Assembly (NCBI RefSeq): GCF_014649035.1
Contig: NZ_BMSG01000005.1
Location: forward strand, 221,913 to 285,912
Origin: Streptomyces sindenensis
GTDB lineage: Bacteria; Actinomycetota; Actinomycetes; Streptomycetales; Streptomycetaceae
Direction of reading: 5' to 3'
DNA length: 64,000 nt
Shown here piece by piece: positions 27,481 to 38,201 of this stretch. Position numbers and translations under genes: made by a program. How positions within the stretch are numbered: the stretch's first letter is position 1; each line of letters starts with the position of its first letter. Below the pieces are notes generated by a model. It did not search any database, was not told the origin of the DNA, and saw nothing but the letters and a program-made list of their open reading frames with translations.

Positions 27481-28983
27481 CTAGCCTGCTTCCCTCGCCA
27501 TCCGGCTGTGGGAACGCCCGTACACGAAGTAGACGACGACGCCGAGCGCCATCCAGGCGCCGAAGCGCACCCAGGTCTCCACCGGCAGGTTGAGCATCAG
27601 CCAGACCGAGGCGGCCACCGAGAGGATCGGGAGCAGCGGGACCCACGGCGTACGGAACGCGCGGGGCAGGTCCGGCTGGGTGCGGCGCAGGACCAGGACG
27701 CCGAGGGCCACGACGACGAACGCGAAGAGCGTGCCGATGTTCACCAGGGTGGCGAGCTCCTCGATGCTGGTGAATCCGGCGATGACCGCGATCACCACGC
27801 CGAGCAGGATCGTCGGCCGGTACGGGGTGCGGAAGCGCGGGTGGGTCTTGGAGAAGAAGCGCGGGAGCAGACCGTCCCGGCTCATCGCGAAGAAGACACG
27901 GGTCTGGCCGAGCAGCAGGATCATGCAGACCGTGGTGAGTCCGACCGCCGCGCCGAAGCTGATCAGGCCGGCGTAGAACGGGTGCCCGGTGGCCTTGAAG
28001 GCGTCGGCGAGCGGAGCGCTGACGGACAGTTCGCTGTAGTGCTGCATGCCGGTGACCACGAGGGAGACCGCCACGTAGAGCACCGTGCAGATCAGGAGCG
28101 AGCCGAGAATGCCGCGCGGCATGTCGCGCTGGGGCACCTTGGTCTCCTCGGCGGCGGTGGCGACCACATCGAAGCCGAGGAACGCGAAGAAGACGATGGA
28201 CGCGGCGGTGAAGATGCCCATCACGCCGAAGTTGGTGGGTTCGTAACCAAACATCAGCTGTACGAGCGGGGCGTCCCAGCCCGAGCCCGCGGGCTGCTGC
28301 TCGGCCGGCGGGATGAAGGGCCTGTAGTTCTCGGCCTTGACGAAGAACAGGCCGGCGATGATCACCATGAGGACGACCGCGACCTTGATCGCCACCACGA
28401 CCGAGGTGACCCGGGCGGACAGCTTCATCCCGACGACCAGGACGGCGGTCAGCACCAGCACCAGGGCGAAGGCCAGGACGTCGAAGCCGACCCCTTCCGC
28501 CGCGTCCGGCCCGGAGAGCGCTTCGGGCATCGTCCAGCCGACGTTGTCCATCAGCGAGCGGACATAGCCGGACCACCCCACGGCGACCACCGCGGTGCCC
28601 AGCGCGAACTCCAGCACCAGGTCCCAGCCGATGATCCAGGCCACCAGCTCGCCCAGTGCCGTGTACGCGAAGGTGTACGCGGAGCCCGCCACCGGGACGG
28701 TGGAGGCGAACTCGGCATAGCAGAGCGCGGCCAGTGCGCACACGACGCCCGCCGCGACGAAGGCGAGGGCGGTCGCGGGTCCCGCCGTCTCCTTGGCGAC
28801 CTTGCCGGTGAGGACGAAGATGCCGGTGCCGATGATGACGCCCACGCCGAAGACCGTGAGGTCCACGGCGGAGAGGGACTTCCTGAGCGCGTGTTCCGGC
28901 TCCTCGGTGTCACGGATCGACTGTTCGACGGACTTGGTGCGGAACACGCCCTTGCCGCGGGGCGGTGTGACCTGCGCGCTCAC
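27481..28983 (-). CDS. APC-family amino acid permease (cationic type)
   Basis: 500-residue membrane protein with about 12 hydrophobic segments. The first shows the APC hallmark GVGVIIGTGIFVLTG; EFASTVPVAGSAYTFAY and FLGFDVVATAAEE match helices 3 and 6 of bacterial cationic amino acid transporters. Likely a proton-coupled importer of a basic amino acid; the substrate is not determinable. The GTG at 28983 is preceded by GGAGG at good spacing; the GTG 15 bp upstream overlaps that box and is rejected. Confidence 0.9.
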   Translation of the reverse strand: MSAQVTPPRGKGVFRTKSVEQSIRDTEEPEHALRKSLSAVDLTVFGVGVIIGTGIFVLTGKVAKETAGPATALAFVAAGVVCALAALCYAEFASTVPVAGSAYTFAYTALGELVAWIIGWDLVLEFALGTAVVAVGWSGYVRSLMDNVGWTMPEALSGPDAAEGVGFDVLAFALVLVLTAVLVVGMKLSARVTSVVVAIKVAVVLMVIIAGLFFVKAENYRPFIPPAEQQPAGSGWDAPLVQLMFGYEPTNFGVMGIFTAASIVFFAFLGFDVVATAAEETKVPQRDMPRGILGSLLICTVLYVAVSLVVTGMQHYSELSVSAPLADAFKATGHPFYAGLISFGAAVGLTTVCMILLLGQTRVFFAMSRDGLLPRFFSKTHPRFRTPYRPTILLGVVIAVIAGFTSIEELATLVNIGTLFAFVVVALGVLVLRRTQPDLPRAFRTPWVPLLPILSVAASVWLMLNLPVETWVRFGAWMALGVVVYFVYGRSHSRMAREAG

Positions 28984-29070
28984 CTGCGTTACCTCCACGC
29001 ACTCGTTGTGAACGCCATGGTTGGGAGCGGGCCGGCCCGGGCACGCGCCATCCGGCCCGTTTCACGCGAA

Positions 29071-29114
29071 CGGGCCGGGAGAACCACCCGTACAGGGGCG
29101 GTTCTCCCGGCCCG
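29071..29114. terminator. Terminator downstream of dxs
   Basis: Perfect 15-bp stem (arms 29071-29085 and 29100-29114) with a 14-base loop. It lies 25 bp beyond the minus-strand dxs stop and about 90 bp upstream of the permease start, so it should insulate the two. Confidence 0.85.
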
Positions 29115-29139
29115 TCGGCCGTACGGAGCAAGGAGCGGC

Positions 29140-31053
29140 TCAGTCGCGGGCGGGCTCCACCGCGCGGCTCTCGAAGCGGCCGTCGAGCTTGGCGACCAGG
29201 CCGGTGACCTGCCGGGCGATGTCCGGCGCGGTCAGTCCGATGTCGGCCATGACCTCGCCGCGGGATGCGTGGTCGAGGAAGACCGGCGGGATGCCGAAGT
29301 CGCGCAGCGGTACGTCGACGCCGGCGTCGCGCAGGGCCTGGGAGACGGCGGAGCCGACCCCTCCGGCGCGGCTGTTGTCCTCGACGGTGACGACGACGCG
29401 GTGGCGCTCGGCGAGCGGGGCGAGCGCCTCGTCCACGGGCTTGACCCAGCGGGGGTCGACGACGGTGCTGGAGATGCCCTGGGCGTCCAGCAGGTCGGCG
29501 ATCTCCAGGCACATCGGGGCGAGCGCGCCGACGGAGACGATCAGGACGTCCGGGCGGGCCGCCGCGGGCTCGCGCAGGATGTCCATGCCGCCGGCCTTGC
29601 CGACCGCCTTCACCGCGGGGCCGACCGCGCCCTTGGAGAAGCGGACCACGGTGGGCGCGTCGTCGACGGCGACGGCCTCGCGCAGCTGGGCGCGGACCTG
29701 GTCGGCGTCGCGCGGGGCGGCGATCCGGAGGCCGGGCACGCACTGGAGGATCGACATGTCCCACATGCCGTTGTGCGAGGCGCCGTCGGTGCCGGTGATG
29801 CCGGCCCGGTCCAGGACGAAGGTGACGCCGCACTTGTGCAGGGCCACATCCATCAGGACCTGGTCGAAGGCGCGGTTGAGGAAGGTCGCGTAGACCGCGA
29901 AGACCGGGTGGAGGCCGCCGGTGGCGAGGCCGGCCGCGGAGGCCGCGCCGTGCTGCTCGGCGATGCCGACGTCGTAGATCCGGTCCGGGAAGGCCTCCTG
30001 GAACTTGCCGAGGCCGACCGGCTGGAGCATGGCGGCCGTGATCGCGACGATGTCCTCGCGCTCCTGGCCGAGCTTGACCATCTCCTCGCCGAAGACGGAG
30101 GTCCAGTCGAGGCCGGAGGTGGAGATGGGCAGGCCGGTGTCGGGGTGGATCTTGCCGACCGCGTGGAAGCGGTCGGCCTCGTCCTCCAGGGCCGGGGTGT
30201 AGCCGCGGCCCTTCTCGGTGAGGCAGTGCACGATGACCGGGCCGCCGAAGCGCTTGGCGCGCTGGAGAGCGGATTCCAGGGCCTCGACGTCGTGGCCGTC
30301 GATCGGGCCGACGTACTTCAGGCCGAGGTCCTCGAACATGCCCTGCGGGGCGATGAAGTCCTTGAGGCCCTTCTTGGCGCCGTGCAGGGTCTCGTACAGC
30401 GGGCGGCCGACGACGGGCGTGCGCTCCAGGATGTCCTTGCCTCGGGCCAGGAACCGTTCGTAGCCGTCGGTGGTACGGAGTGTGGCCAGGTGGTTGGCCA
30501 GGCCGCCGATGGTCGGGGCGTAGGAGCGCTCGTTGTCGTTGACGACGATGACGAGGGGGCGGTCCTTGGCGGCGGCGATGTTGTTCAGCGCCTCCCAGGC
30601 CATACCGCCGGTGAGCGCGCCGTCACCGATGACCGCGACGACGTGGTCGTCCTTCTTCAGGACCTCGTTCGCCTTGGCCATGCCGTCGGCCCAGCCGAGC
30701 ACCCCGGAGGCGTGGCTGTTCTCGATGATGTCGTGGTCGGACTCGGCACGGGAGGGGTAGCCGGAGAGGCCGCCCTTCATCTTGAGGCGGGAGAAGTCCT
30801 GGCGGCCGGTGAGCAGCTTGTGGACGTAGGCCTGGTGGCCGGTGTCCCAGAGCACCGTGTCCTTGGGGGATTCGAAGACCCGGTGCAGGGCGATGGTGAG
30901 CTCGACGACGCCCAGATTGGGTCCGAGGTGGCCGCCGGTCTTGGACACCGCGTCCACCAGGAAGGTGCGGATCTCCTCCGCGAGCTGGTCCAGCTCACCG
31001 AGGCTGAGCCGGTCCAGGTCGCGCGGTCCCTTGATGCGGGTCAGCAGATCCAC
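29140..31053 (-). CDS. dxs: 1-deoxy-D-xylulose-5-phosphate synthase
   Basis: 637-residue thiamine diphosphate enzyme condensing pyruvate and glyceraldehyde-3-phosphate, the first step of the MEP isoprenoid pathway. Shows the [10 protein letters not shown] histidine, the TPP site [16 protein letters not shown]...NDN, and a transketolase pyrimidine domain with DVGIAEQHG and RAGITGTDG. Full length for Dxs. GTG start preceded by GGAGG. Flanked by strong hairpins on both sides, so probably transcribed alone. Confidence 0.97.
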   Translation of the reverse strand: MDLLTRIKGPRDLDRLSLGELDQLAEEIRTFLVDAVSKTGGHLGPNLGVVELTIALHRVFESPKDTVLWDTGHQAYVHKLLTGRQDFSRLKMKGGLSGYPSRAESDHDIIENSHASGVLGWADGMAKANEVLKKDDHVVAVIGDGALTGGMAWEALNNIAAAKDRPLVIVVNDNERSYAPTIGGLANHLATLRTTDGYERFLARGKDILERTPVVGRPLYETLHGAKKGLKDFIAPQGMFEDLGLKYVGPIDGHDVEALESALQRAKRFGGPVIVHCLTEKGRGYTPALEDEADRFHAVGKIHPDTGLPISTSGLDWTSVFGEEMVKLGQEREDIVAITAAMLQPVGLGKFQEAFPDRIYDVGIAEQHGAASAAGLATGGLHPVFAVYATFLNRAFDQVLMDVALHKCGVTFVLDRAGITGTDGASHNGMWDMSILQCVPGLRIAAPRDADQVRAQLREAVAVDDAPTVVRFSKGAVGPAVKAVGKAGGMDILREPAAARPDVLIVSVGALAPMCLEIADLLDAQGISSTVVDPRWVKPVDEALAPLAERHRVVVTVEDNSRAGGVGSAVSQALRDAGVDVPLRDFGIPPVFLDHASRGEVMADIGLTAPDIARQVTGLVAKLDGRFESRAVEPARD

Positions 31054-31162
31054 CCGTGCCTCCTTGCGTTTGAGCTGATCGAGCGTGCCGATCCGAAGAG
31101 TCTAATGTTCCGCTACCGGTCGTGAGCAGCGGGCGGGCCTCTTCGTAGCGATACCCGGACAC

Positions 31163-31207
31163 GCGCAGGTGCCCGGCAGCCCCTCCGGGGACGCCGGGCA
31201 CCTGCGC
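31163..31207. terminator. Terminator of the xylFGH operon
   Basis: Perfect 15-bp stem (31163-31177 with 31193-31207) and a 15-base centre, 11 bp beyond the minus-strand stop of the permease gene. Confidence 0.85.
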
Positions 31208-31217
31208 GAACGTGCGG

Positions 31218-32545
<1,328 letters not shown>

Positions 32546-32549
<4 letters not shown>

Positions 32550-33325
32550 TGGGAAACCTCCGCGTTGCGCGCCGCACGTCGGGTCACGGCGTTGTCCGTG
32601 GCGCCCGTGATGGCGGAGATGATCTCTTCCTGGGAGGTGGTCTTCACGTCGAAGACACCGTTGTTCCGGCCCAGCCGGAGCACGGCGACCTTGTCGGCCA
32701 CGGCCTTCACGTCGGCCATGTTGTGGCTGATGAGGATGACCGCGTGGCCGCGCTCGCGCAGCCGCTCGACGAGGTCGAGGACCTGGGCGGTCTGCTCGAC
32801 GCCGAGAGCGGCGGTCGGCTCGTCGAGGATGACGAGCTTGGGCTCACCGAGCATCGACCGGGCGATGGCGACGGTCTGGCGCTGGCCGCCGGAGAGCGAG
32901 GCGATCGGGATGCGGACGCTCGGGATCCGGATGGAGAGCGTGGAGAGCAGCTCGCGGGAGCGGCGCTCCATCTCCACCTCGTCCAGGATGCCGAACCTGC
33001 GCAGCTCCCGGCCCAGGTAGAGGTTGCCGACGACGTCGATGTTGTCGCACAGCGCGAGGTCCTGATAGACGGTCGCGACGCCCAGGTTCTGGGAGTCGTG
33101 CGGCTTGTTGATCTGCACCGCCCGGCCCTCCCACTCGATGACGCCGTCATCGATGGGGTGCACTCCGGCGATCGTCTTGACCAGCGTTGATTTACCGGCG
33201 CCGTTGTCGCCGACCAGGGCGACCACCTCGCCGGCGTGGACCTCAAGCTCTACATCGGTGAGTACCTGGACGGCACCGAAGCGCTTGGAGACCCCTCGCA
33301 ACGCCAACACGGGCGTAGCGGACAC
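32546..33325 (-). CDS. xylG: Xylose-type sugar ABC transporter ATPase (single NBD)
   Basis: 259-residue ATPase with Walker A GDNGAGKST, signature LSGGQRQ, Walker B LVILDEPTAAL and H-loop LISHN. Most RbsA/XylG proteins carry two fused ATPase domains of about 500 residues; this has one and must dimerise. I chose the GTG because GAAGGAG sits nine bases upstream; the in-frame ATG three codons earlier touches that box directly. The 295-bp gap to xylF is extremely GC-rich with several GGGC/GCCC inverted repeats, which could lower expression of xylGH relative to xylF. Confidence 0.92.
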
Positions 33326-33620
33326 ATGAACCATCTCCTTCGCCGCCTGACCGGCGGGGATGCCGCGCCCGGGGGAAGGCGCGGCGGTGTCGAGCAGAAG
33401 AGATACGGGAAGAGCGGTGAAGCGTTCCGTCCGGCGCCCCGCCCGGTAGCGGGACGGTTGATGTGCGGGACGCCGGACAGGCTTCCTGACGCGGGCGGGC
33501 CGGGGGCCTGCGCCCGCGCGGGCGGTGGGCCGCCCGGCCCTCGCGCGGGCGCGCGGCGGGCCGGGTGGCGGTGGAGCGGGCGGGACCCGGCCGCTCGGGG
33601 CGGGCCGGGGACCCGGAGGA

Positions 33621-34733
33621 CTACTTCAGGCCGAGCTTGTCGCAGGCGGCCTTGTACTTGGCCGTGCAGATCTCGTCCAGCGTCCAGATGCCGTCCTTGA
33701 TGACGGTGTCCTTGATGTTGTCCTTGGTCAGCGAGACGACCGGGACGAGGACCGTCGGGATGCCCTTGGTGGTGGCGCTGTCGACCTTGGAGGTGGCGAT
33801 GGAGTCGAGCTTCTCGCCCTTGGCGAGGGCGACGGCCATCTCCGCGGCGACGATGCCCTCGGCCGGGTAGGACTTGTAGACGCTCATGAACTGCTCACCG
33901 GAGACGATGCGCTGCACACCCGCGAGCTCGGCGTCCTGACCGGTGACCGGCGGGAGCGGGGAGATACCGGCGGCCTTGAGGGCGGTGATGATGCCGCCCG
34001 CCATGCCGTCGTTGGCGGAGTAGACGCCGTCGATCTTGTCCTTGCCGAGCGCGGTGATCGCCGCTTCCATGTTGGCGTTGGCGTTCTCCGGCTTCCACTC
34101 CTTGGTGTCGTACTCCTTGCCGTACTTCACCTTGCCGTCGAGGACGGACTTGGCGCCCGACTTGAAGAGCGCGGCGTTCGGGTCGGTGATCGCACCGTTC
34201 ATCATCACGATCGTGCCGCCGTCGGCCTTGTCCCCCAGGGCCTCCAGCAGGGCGGTGCCCTGGGCCCGGCCGACCTCTTCGTTGTCGAAGGAGGTGTAGG
34301 CGTCGATGGGGCCCTCGGCGAGGCGGTCGAAGGCGACGACCGGGATGCCGGCGTCCTTGGCCTTCTTGACGCTGTTGGCGATCGCCTTGGAGTCGACCGA
34401 GCCCAGGATCAGAGCGTCGACCTTGTTGGTGATCATGGTGTCGACCTGCTGGGCCTGCGTGTTCGCATCCTGCTTGGCGTTGGCGTAGGTGACCTTCGCC
34501 TTGCCGCCGGTGAGCTCGCTGATCTTCTTCTCGATGATCGGCCGGTCGAACTTCTCGTAACGGGCCGTCTGGTTCTCGGGAAGGAGCAGACCTATCTTCA
34601 GGTCGTCGCCCTTCTTCTCCGAGCTCTGCTCGGCCTTGTCGCCGGACTCCTTGGCGCTCCCGCAAGCGGCCAGCGAGATCGCCATCGTGGTGGCGGCAAC
34701 GGCAACGGCGGCACGACGCATACGCGTGTTCAT
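33621..34733 (-). CDS. xylF: Xylose-type sugar-binding lipoprotein
   Basis: 370-residue periplasmic-binding-fold lipoprotein (LacI/RbsB-like, peripla_BP_4). The signal peptide ends in the lipobox SLAACGS, so the mature protein is anchored by a lipid-modified cysteine. KIGLLLPENQTARYEKFD begins the domain; TNKVDALILGSVD and GIPVVAFDRLAEG are hinge and ligand-site strands. It delivers the sugar to XylGH. A candidate operator lies in the 120-bp gap to rok7B7. Confidence 0.93.
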   Translation of the reverse strand: MNTRMRRAAVAVAATTMAISLAACGSAKESGDKAEQSSEKKGDDLKIGLLLPENQTARYEKFDRPIIEKKISELTGGKAKVTYANAKQDANTQAQQVDTMITNKVDALILGSVDSKAIANSVKKAKDAGIPVVAFDRLAEGPIDAYTSFDNEEVGRAQGTALLEALGDKADGGTIVMMNGAITDPNAALFKSGAKSVLDGKVKYGKEYDTKEWKPENANANMEAAITALGKDKIDGVYSANDGMAGGIITALKAAGISPLPPVTGQDAELAGVQRIVSGEQFMSVYKSYPAEGIVAAEMAVALAKGEKLDSIATSKVDSATTKGIPTVLVPVVSLTKDNIKDTVIKDGIWTLDEICTAKYKAACDKLGLK

Positions 34734-34822
34734 TCTCGAACCTCCCTGACGAGGCCGCGACGTTGCGGCCGAGGTGGCTGGAAGTCAACTCGGCCTCAGC
34801 GCCAGCGTCAAGGAGTAAATCC

Positions 34823-34852
34823 TTAACGAGATGACAACGGTGCCATTCGTTA
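34823..34852. promoter_or_regulatory. Candidate operator upstream of xylF
   Basis: Inverted repeat TTAACGA...TCGTTA with arms at 34823-34829 and 34847-34852, in the AT-rich 120-bp gap between rok7B7 and xylF. A site for the adjacent ROK regulator is plausible. The inverted repeat is visible; the assignment is inference. Confidence 0.4.
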
Positions 34853-34853
34853 T

Positions 34854-36053
34854 CTAAGTGAAGGCAGGAGTGGCCACGGGAAGGGTGCTCTCCAAAAGGG
34901 TTGAATCGCCCATCTCGCTGAGCACCAGGGCGAGTGCGCCCAGCACCTCGGCACGGCCGCCGAGCGCCCCGGGGAGGACCGAGAGCTGCCGGGCGGCGCT
35001 GGGGATCGCGTACCGCGCCACGGAGTCCCTTATGGGCCCCAGGACCAGCTCTCCGGCCTCGGCCAGCGAGCCGCCGAGCACGACGCGGCTGGGGTTGAGC
35101 AGATTGCACAGGTTGGCCACGCCACTGCCTATGTGGCGGCCCACGTCCCCGATCACCCGGCGGCACCCGGGATCGCCCTCGCGGGCCAGCTGGACCACCC
35201 GCTCCATGGTGAGCCCGGGCCCGTGGCTGGGCTGGAGCAGCGGCAGGACGTAGCGGGCGGCGGTGAAGGTCTCCAGGCAGCCGCGGTTGCCGCAGCGGCA
35301 GACCGGGCCCGACTCGTCGAGCGTGATGTGCCCGATCTCGCCGGCCGTGCCGCCGGGGCCGCGGTAGATGGTCCCGTCGATCACCAGACCGGCGCCGACC
35401 CCGCTGGCCACCTTGATGTACGCGAGGTCCTTGACGCCCCGCCCGCTGCCCCAGACCAGCTCGCCCAGCGCCCCGAGGTTGGCGTCGTTGTCGACGTACA
35501 CGGGCACGCCCAGGCGGCCGGAGAGCTCCTCGCTGGGATTGATGCCGGTCCAGCCCGGCAGGATCGAGGTGGAGCCCAGCGTGCCGGACTCGACGTCGAT
35601 GGGGCCGGGCACGCCGAGACCGACGCCGATCACCTTGTCCGGACCGATCCCGGTGGCCTCGATCAGCCGCTTGACCAGCACCTCGGCCCGGTCGAAGCCC
35701 TCGGCGGAGGAGGCGTCGACGTCCAGCGGCTCGGACTCCTCGGCGAGCACCTGGTGGGCGAGGTTGCCGACGGCGACGCGCAGATGCGTATGGCCGAAGT
35801 CGACGCCGATGACGATGCCCGCGTCGCCGCTGAGCGAGACGCTGCGGGCCCGCCGGCCGCCCGCCGAGGTGGGGGTGACCTCGACCGTTCCGCCGTCCTT
35901 CAGCTCCCGGACGATATTGGAGACCGTGGCCGCGGAGAGGCCGGTGCTCCGGGCGATCTCCGCCTGGGTGAGCGACCCTGCCATCCGTACGGCGCGTACG
36001 ACCCGCTCCAGATTGGCCCTGTGCAGCGATGTCTGCGACCCGGGAGTCTCCAT
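34854..36053 (-). CDS. rok7B7: ROK-family transcriptional regulator
   Basis: 399-residue ROK repressor. The N-terminal winged helix (about 15-70) shows LTQAEIARSTGLSAATVSNIVREL; the ROK sugar-binding fold follows, with GEIGHITLDESGPVCRCGNRGCLE holding the C-x-C-x4-C zinc site. The place beside xylFGH and ngcEFG matches SCO6008 (Rok7B7) of S. coelicolor, known to affect xylose uptake, carbon catabolite repression and antibiotic production. ATG chosen with GGCAGGAG upstream; a GTG 12 bp earlier overlaps that box. Separated from ngcG by a strong terminator, so it has its own promoter. Confidence 0.92.
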   Translation of the reverse strand: METPGSQTSLHRANLERVVRAVRMAGSLTQAEIARSTGLSAATVSNIVRELKDGGTVEVTPTSAGGRRARSVSLSGDAGIVIGVDFGHTHLRVAVGNLAHQVLAEESEPLDVDASSAEGFDRAEVLVKRLIEATGIGPDKVIGVGLGVPGPIDVESGTLGSTSILPGWTGINPSEELSGRLGVPVYVDNDANLGALGELVWGSGRGVKDLAYIKVASGVGAGLVIDGTIYRGPGGTAGEIGHITLDESGPVCRCGNRGCLETFTAARYVLPLLQPSHGPGLTMERVVQLAREGDPGCRRVIGDVGRHIGSGVANLCNLLNPSRVVLGGSLAEAGELVLGPIRDSVARYAIPSAARQLSVLPGALGGRAEVLGALALVLSEMGDSTLLESTLPVATPAFT

Positions 36054-36211
36054 CGACTCATCCACTCCTGCCCTTGGCGGGCGGTCCCTGAGGACCGCCC
36101 CGGCCGGGGCCGCAGCGATGAGACCCCGGCTTCCTCCAACATGTGAACTCTAAGCTGACCGTTCGGGGGTGCCTCCCGTCAAGACCTGAGCACCGGCGCA
36201 CCCCATAACGG

Positions 36212-36250
36212 CCCGGTGCCCCGGCGGAGGGACTCCGCCGGGGCACCGGG
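36212..36250. terminator. Terminator of the ngcEFG operon
   Basis: Perfect 18-bp stem with a 3-base loop, 32 bp beyond the minus-strand stop of ngcG. One of the strongest hairpins in the window. Confidence 0.9.
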
Positions 36251-36281
36251 TTGTTGCCGATATGTGATCTTCTCGCGCGCC

Positions 36282-37232
36282 CTACTTCAGGGCGCCGGCC
36301 GTGAGACCGGAGACGACCTGCCGCTGGAAGATGATGTAGGCGGCCAGCACGGGCAGCATGGCGATCACCAGGCCGGCGAAGAGGCCGGAGTAGTCGCCCT
36401 TGTACCCCTGGCTGGCGGCCAGCTCCACCAGGCCCTGGGCCAGCACCCGCTTCTCCGGGTCGGTGTTCAGCACCGTCGGCAGCATGTACTGGTTCCACTG
36501 CCCCAGGAAGTTGAAGATCCCGACGCTGATCAGGCCCGGCTTGGCCATCGGCAGCATGACCTGGAAGAACGTCCGGGTGTGCGAGGCCCCGTCGATGATC
36601 GACGCCTCCGCCACCGAGGTCGGCAGCGTACGGAAGAACGAGGTCAGGAAGAACACGGTGAACGGCAGCGAGTACGCGATGTACACGAGGATCAGGCCGT
36701 GGATCGTGTTCAGCAGCCCCATGTTGTCCATGACGTAGAACAGCGGGACCAGCGCCAGCATGATCGGGAAGCTCATGCCGCCGACGAACAGGAAGTAGAT
36801 GAAACGGTTCCCGGGGAACTCGAAGCGGGCGAGCACATAGGCGGCCATGGATCCGAGGACCAGGGTGCCCACCAGCGAACCGCCCACCACCAGGATGGTG
36901 TTCAGGAAGTACTCGCTCATGTGGGCCTGGCTCCAGGCCCGGCCCCAGCTGTCGAAGTTCAGCGAGCTGGGCAGCGACCACGGCGTGTTGAAGATGTCCG
37001 AGTCGGTCTTGAACGAGGACATCACCGCCCAGAACAGCGGCAGGACGACCATGATCGCCCACAGGATCAGCATCCCGTGCGAGAAGACGTTGAGGACGTG
37101 GCCCTCACTGCTCTTCGCGGGGGCCGACGAGCCCTTGGAGACCGCCTCGGTGCGCTGGGCCGGGACCTTGGCCGCGTCGGCGCCGGACGGGGTTCCGGAG
37201 GGCCCGGACGGAGGGGTGTCAGTGGTCTTCAT
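36282..37232 (-). CDS. ngcG: N-acetylglucosamine/chitooligosaccharide ABC permease (MalG-like)
   Basis: 316-residue permease with six membrane helices after a disordered 45-residue N terminus. The EAA loop reads EASIIDGASHTRTFFQVMLPMAKPG, the contact for the shared MsiK-type ATPase (no ATPase gene is in this operon, as usual for Streptomyces oligosaccharide importers). Start and ngcF stop share one base (TGATG). The name rests on gene order matching SCO6005-6007 and on the dre-like site upstream. Confidence 0.88.
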   Translation of the reverse strand: MKTTDTPPSGPSGTPSGADAAKVPAQRTEAVSKGSSAPAKSSEGHVLNVFSHGMLILWAIMVVLPLFWAVMSSFKTDSDIFNTPWSLPSSLNFDSWGRAWSQAHMSEYFLNTILVVGGSLVGTLVLGSMAAYVLARFEFPGNRFIYFLFVGGMSFPIMLALVPLFYVMDNMGLLNTIHGLILVYIAYSLPFTVFFLTSFFRTLPTSVAEASIIDGASHTRTFFQVMLPMAKPGLISVGIFNFLGQWNQYMLPTVLNTDPEKRVLAQGLVELAASQGYKGDYSGLFAGLVIAMLPVLAAYIIFQRQVVSGLTAGALK

Positions 37233-38152
37233 CAGAACTCCAGCCGCTCGCGCCGGCCCACCCGCATGACGATGGCGGCGAACGCCAGCGTCACGATGAG
37301 CAGGGCGACACCGATCGTGGTCGCGTAGCCCGCCTGTCCGTCACGGAACGCCGACTGGTAGACGTACAGCGGCAGGACGGTGGTCGAGTAGTCGGGCCCG
37401 CCGGGACCGACGCTCATGATGTGGACGATGGCGAAGCCCTCGGCGCCGAGCGCCAGGATGCCCATGTAGACCCAGCCGGACTGGACGGTGTCCCACAGCA
37501 GGGGCAGCGTGATCCGGAAGAAGGTCGTGAAGCGGCTCGCCCCGTCCAGCAGGGCGGCCTCGTAGAAGTCCTTGGGGATGGAGGCCATGCCCGCGGAGAA
37601 CAGCACCACGAAGAAGCCGGTGGTGCACCAGACCAGGACCGCCATGATGACCCACAGCGCCAGCTGCGGATCGCCCAGCCAGTCCGGTACGTCGTCGAAG
37701 CCGACGGCCTTGAGCGTGCCGTTGATCATGCCCTGGGCCGGGTCGAAGGCGAACTGGAACAGGATGGCCACGATCGCGATCGAGAGCACCTGCGGGAAGA
37801 AGTACGCGATCTTGTAGAACCCCGAGCCCCGCACGCCGGTGACGGCGGCGCCCTTGCGGCGCCGCCCGCCCACGTTGAGCATGAAGGCGAAGAAGAGCGC
37901 CAGGCCGAGCGTCACCAGCGGGAGCAGCACCGCCAACAGCACACTGTGCTGCAGCGATTTCCAGAAGACGTCGTCGTCGAGCATCTTGGTGTAGTTGTCG
38001 AACCCGACCATCTTGAAGTCGGGGCTCAGACCCGTCCAGTCCGTGAACGAGTAGTAGATGGACTGGATGAAGGGCCAGATGACGAAGATGACGTACAACG
38101 CCATCGGGACCACCAAGAACCCGACTATGAACCGGTATTTACCGTGTTGCAT
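37232..38152 (-). CDS. ngcF: N-acetylglucosamine/chitooligosaccharide ABC permease (MalF-like)
   Basis: 306-residue permease with six hydrophobic helices (first: FIVGFLVVPMALYVIFVIW). EAALLDGASRFTTFFRITLPLLW is the EAA loop. Pairs with NgcG to form the membrane channel. The long loop after helix 1 (SFTDWTGLSPDFKMVGFDNY) faces the binding protein. 50 bp downstream of ngcE and coupled to ngcG. Confidence 0.88.
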   Translation of the reverse strand: MQHGKYRFIVGFLVVPMALYVIFVIWPFIQSIYYSFTDWTGLSPDFKMVGFDNYTKMLDDDVFWKSLQHSVLLAVLLPLVTLGLALFFAFMLNVGGRRRKGAAVTGVRGSGFYKIAYFFPQVLSIAIVAILFQFAFDPAQGMINGTLKAVGFDDVPDWLGDPQLALWVIMAVLVWCTTGFFVVLFSAGMASIPKDFYEAALLDGASRFTTFFRITLPLLWDTVQSGWVYMGILALGAEGFAIVHIMSVGPGGPDYSTTVLPLYVYQSAFRDGQAGYATTIGVALLIVTLAFAAIVMRVGRRERLEF

Positions 38153-38201
38153 CGTTACCGACTCCGACCTTCCCGTGCTGCCCGCCGCTGGTGACGCGTG
38201 G

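Noticed and set aside
27508..31125. A 1205-codon plus-strand frame over the permease and dxs
   Set aside because: Antisense to two well-recognised genes; composition is His/Asp/Arg/Gly repeats with no fold.
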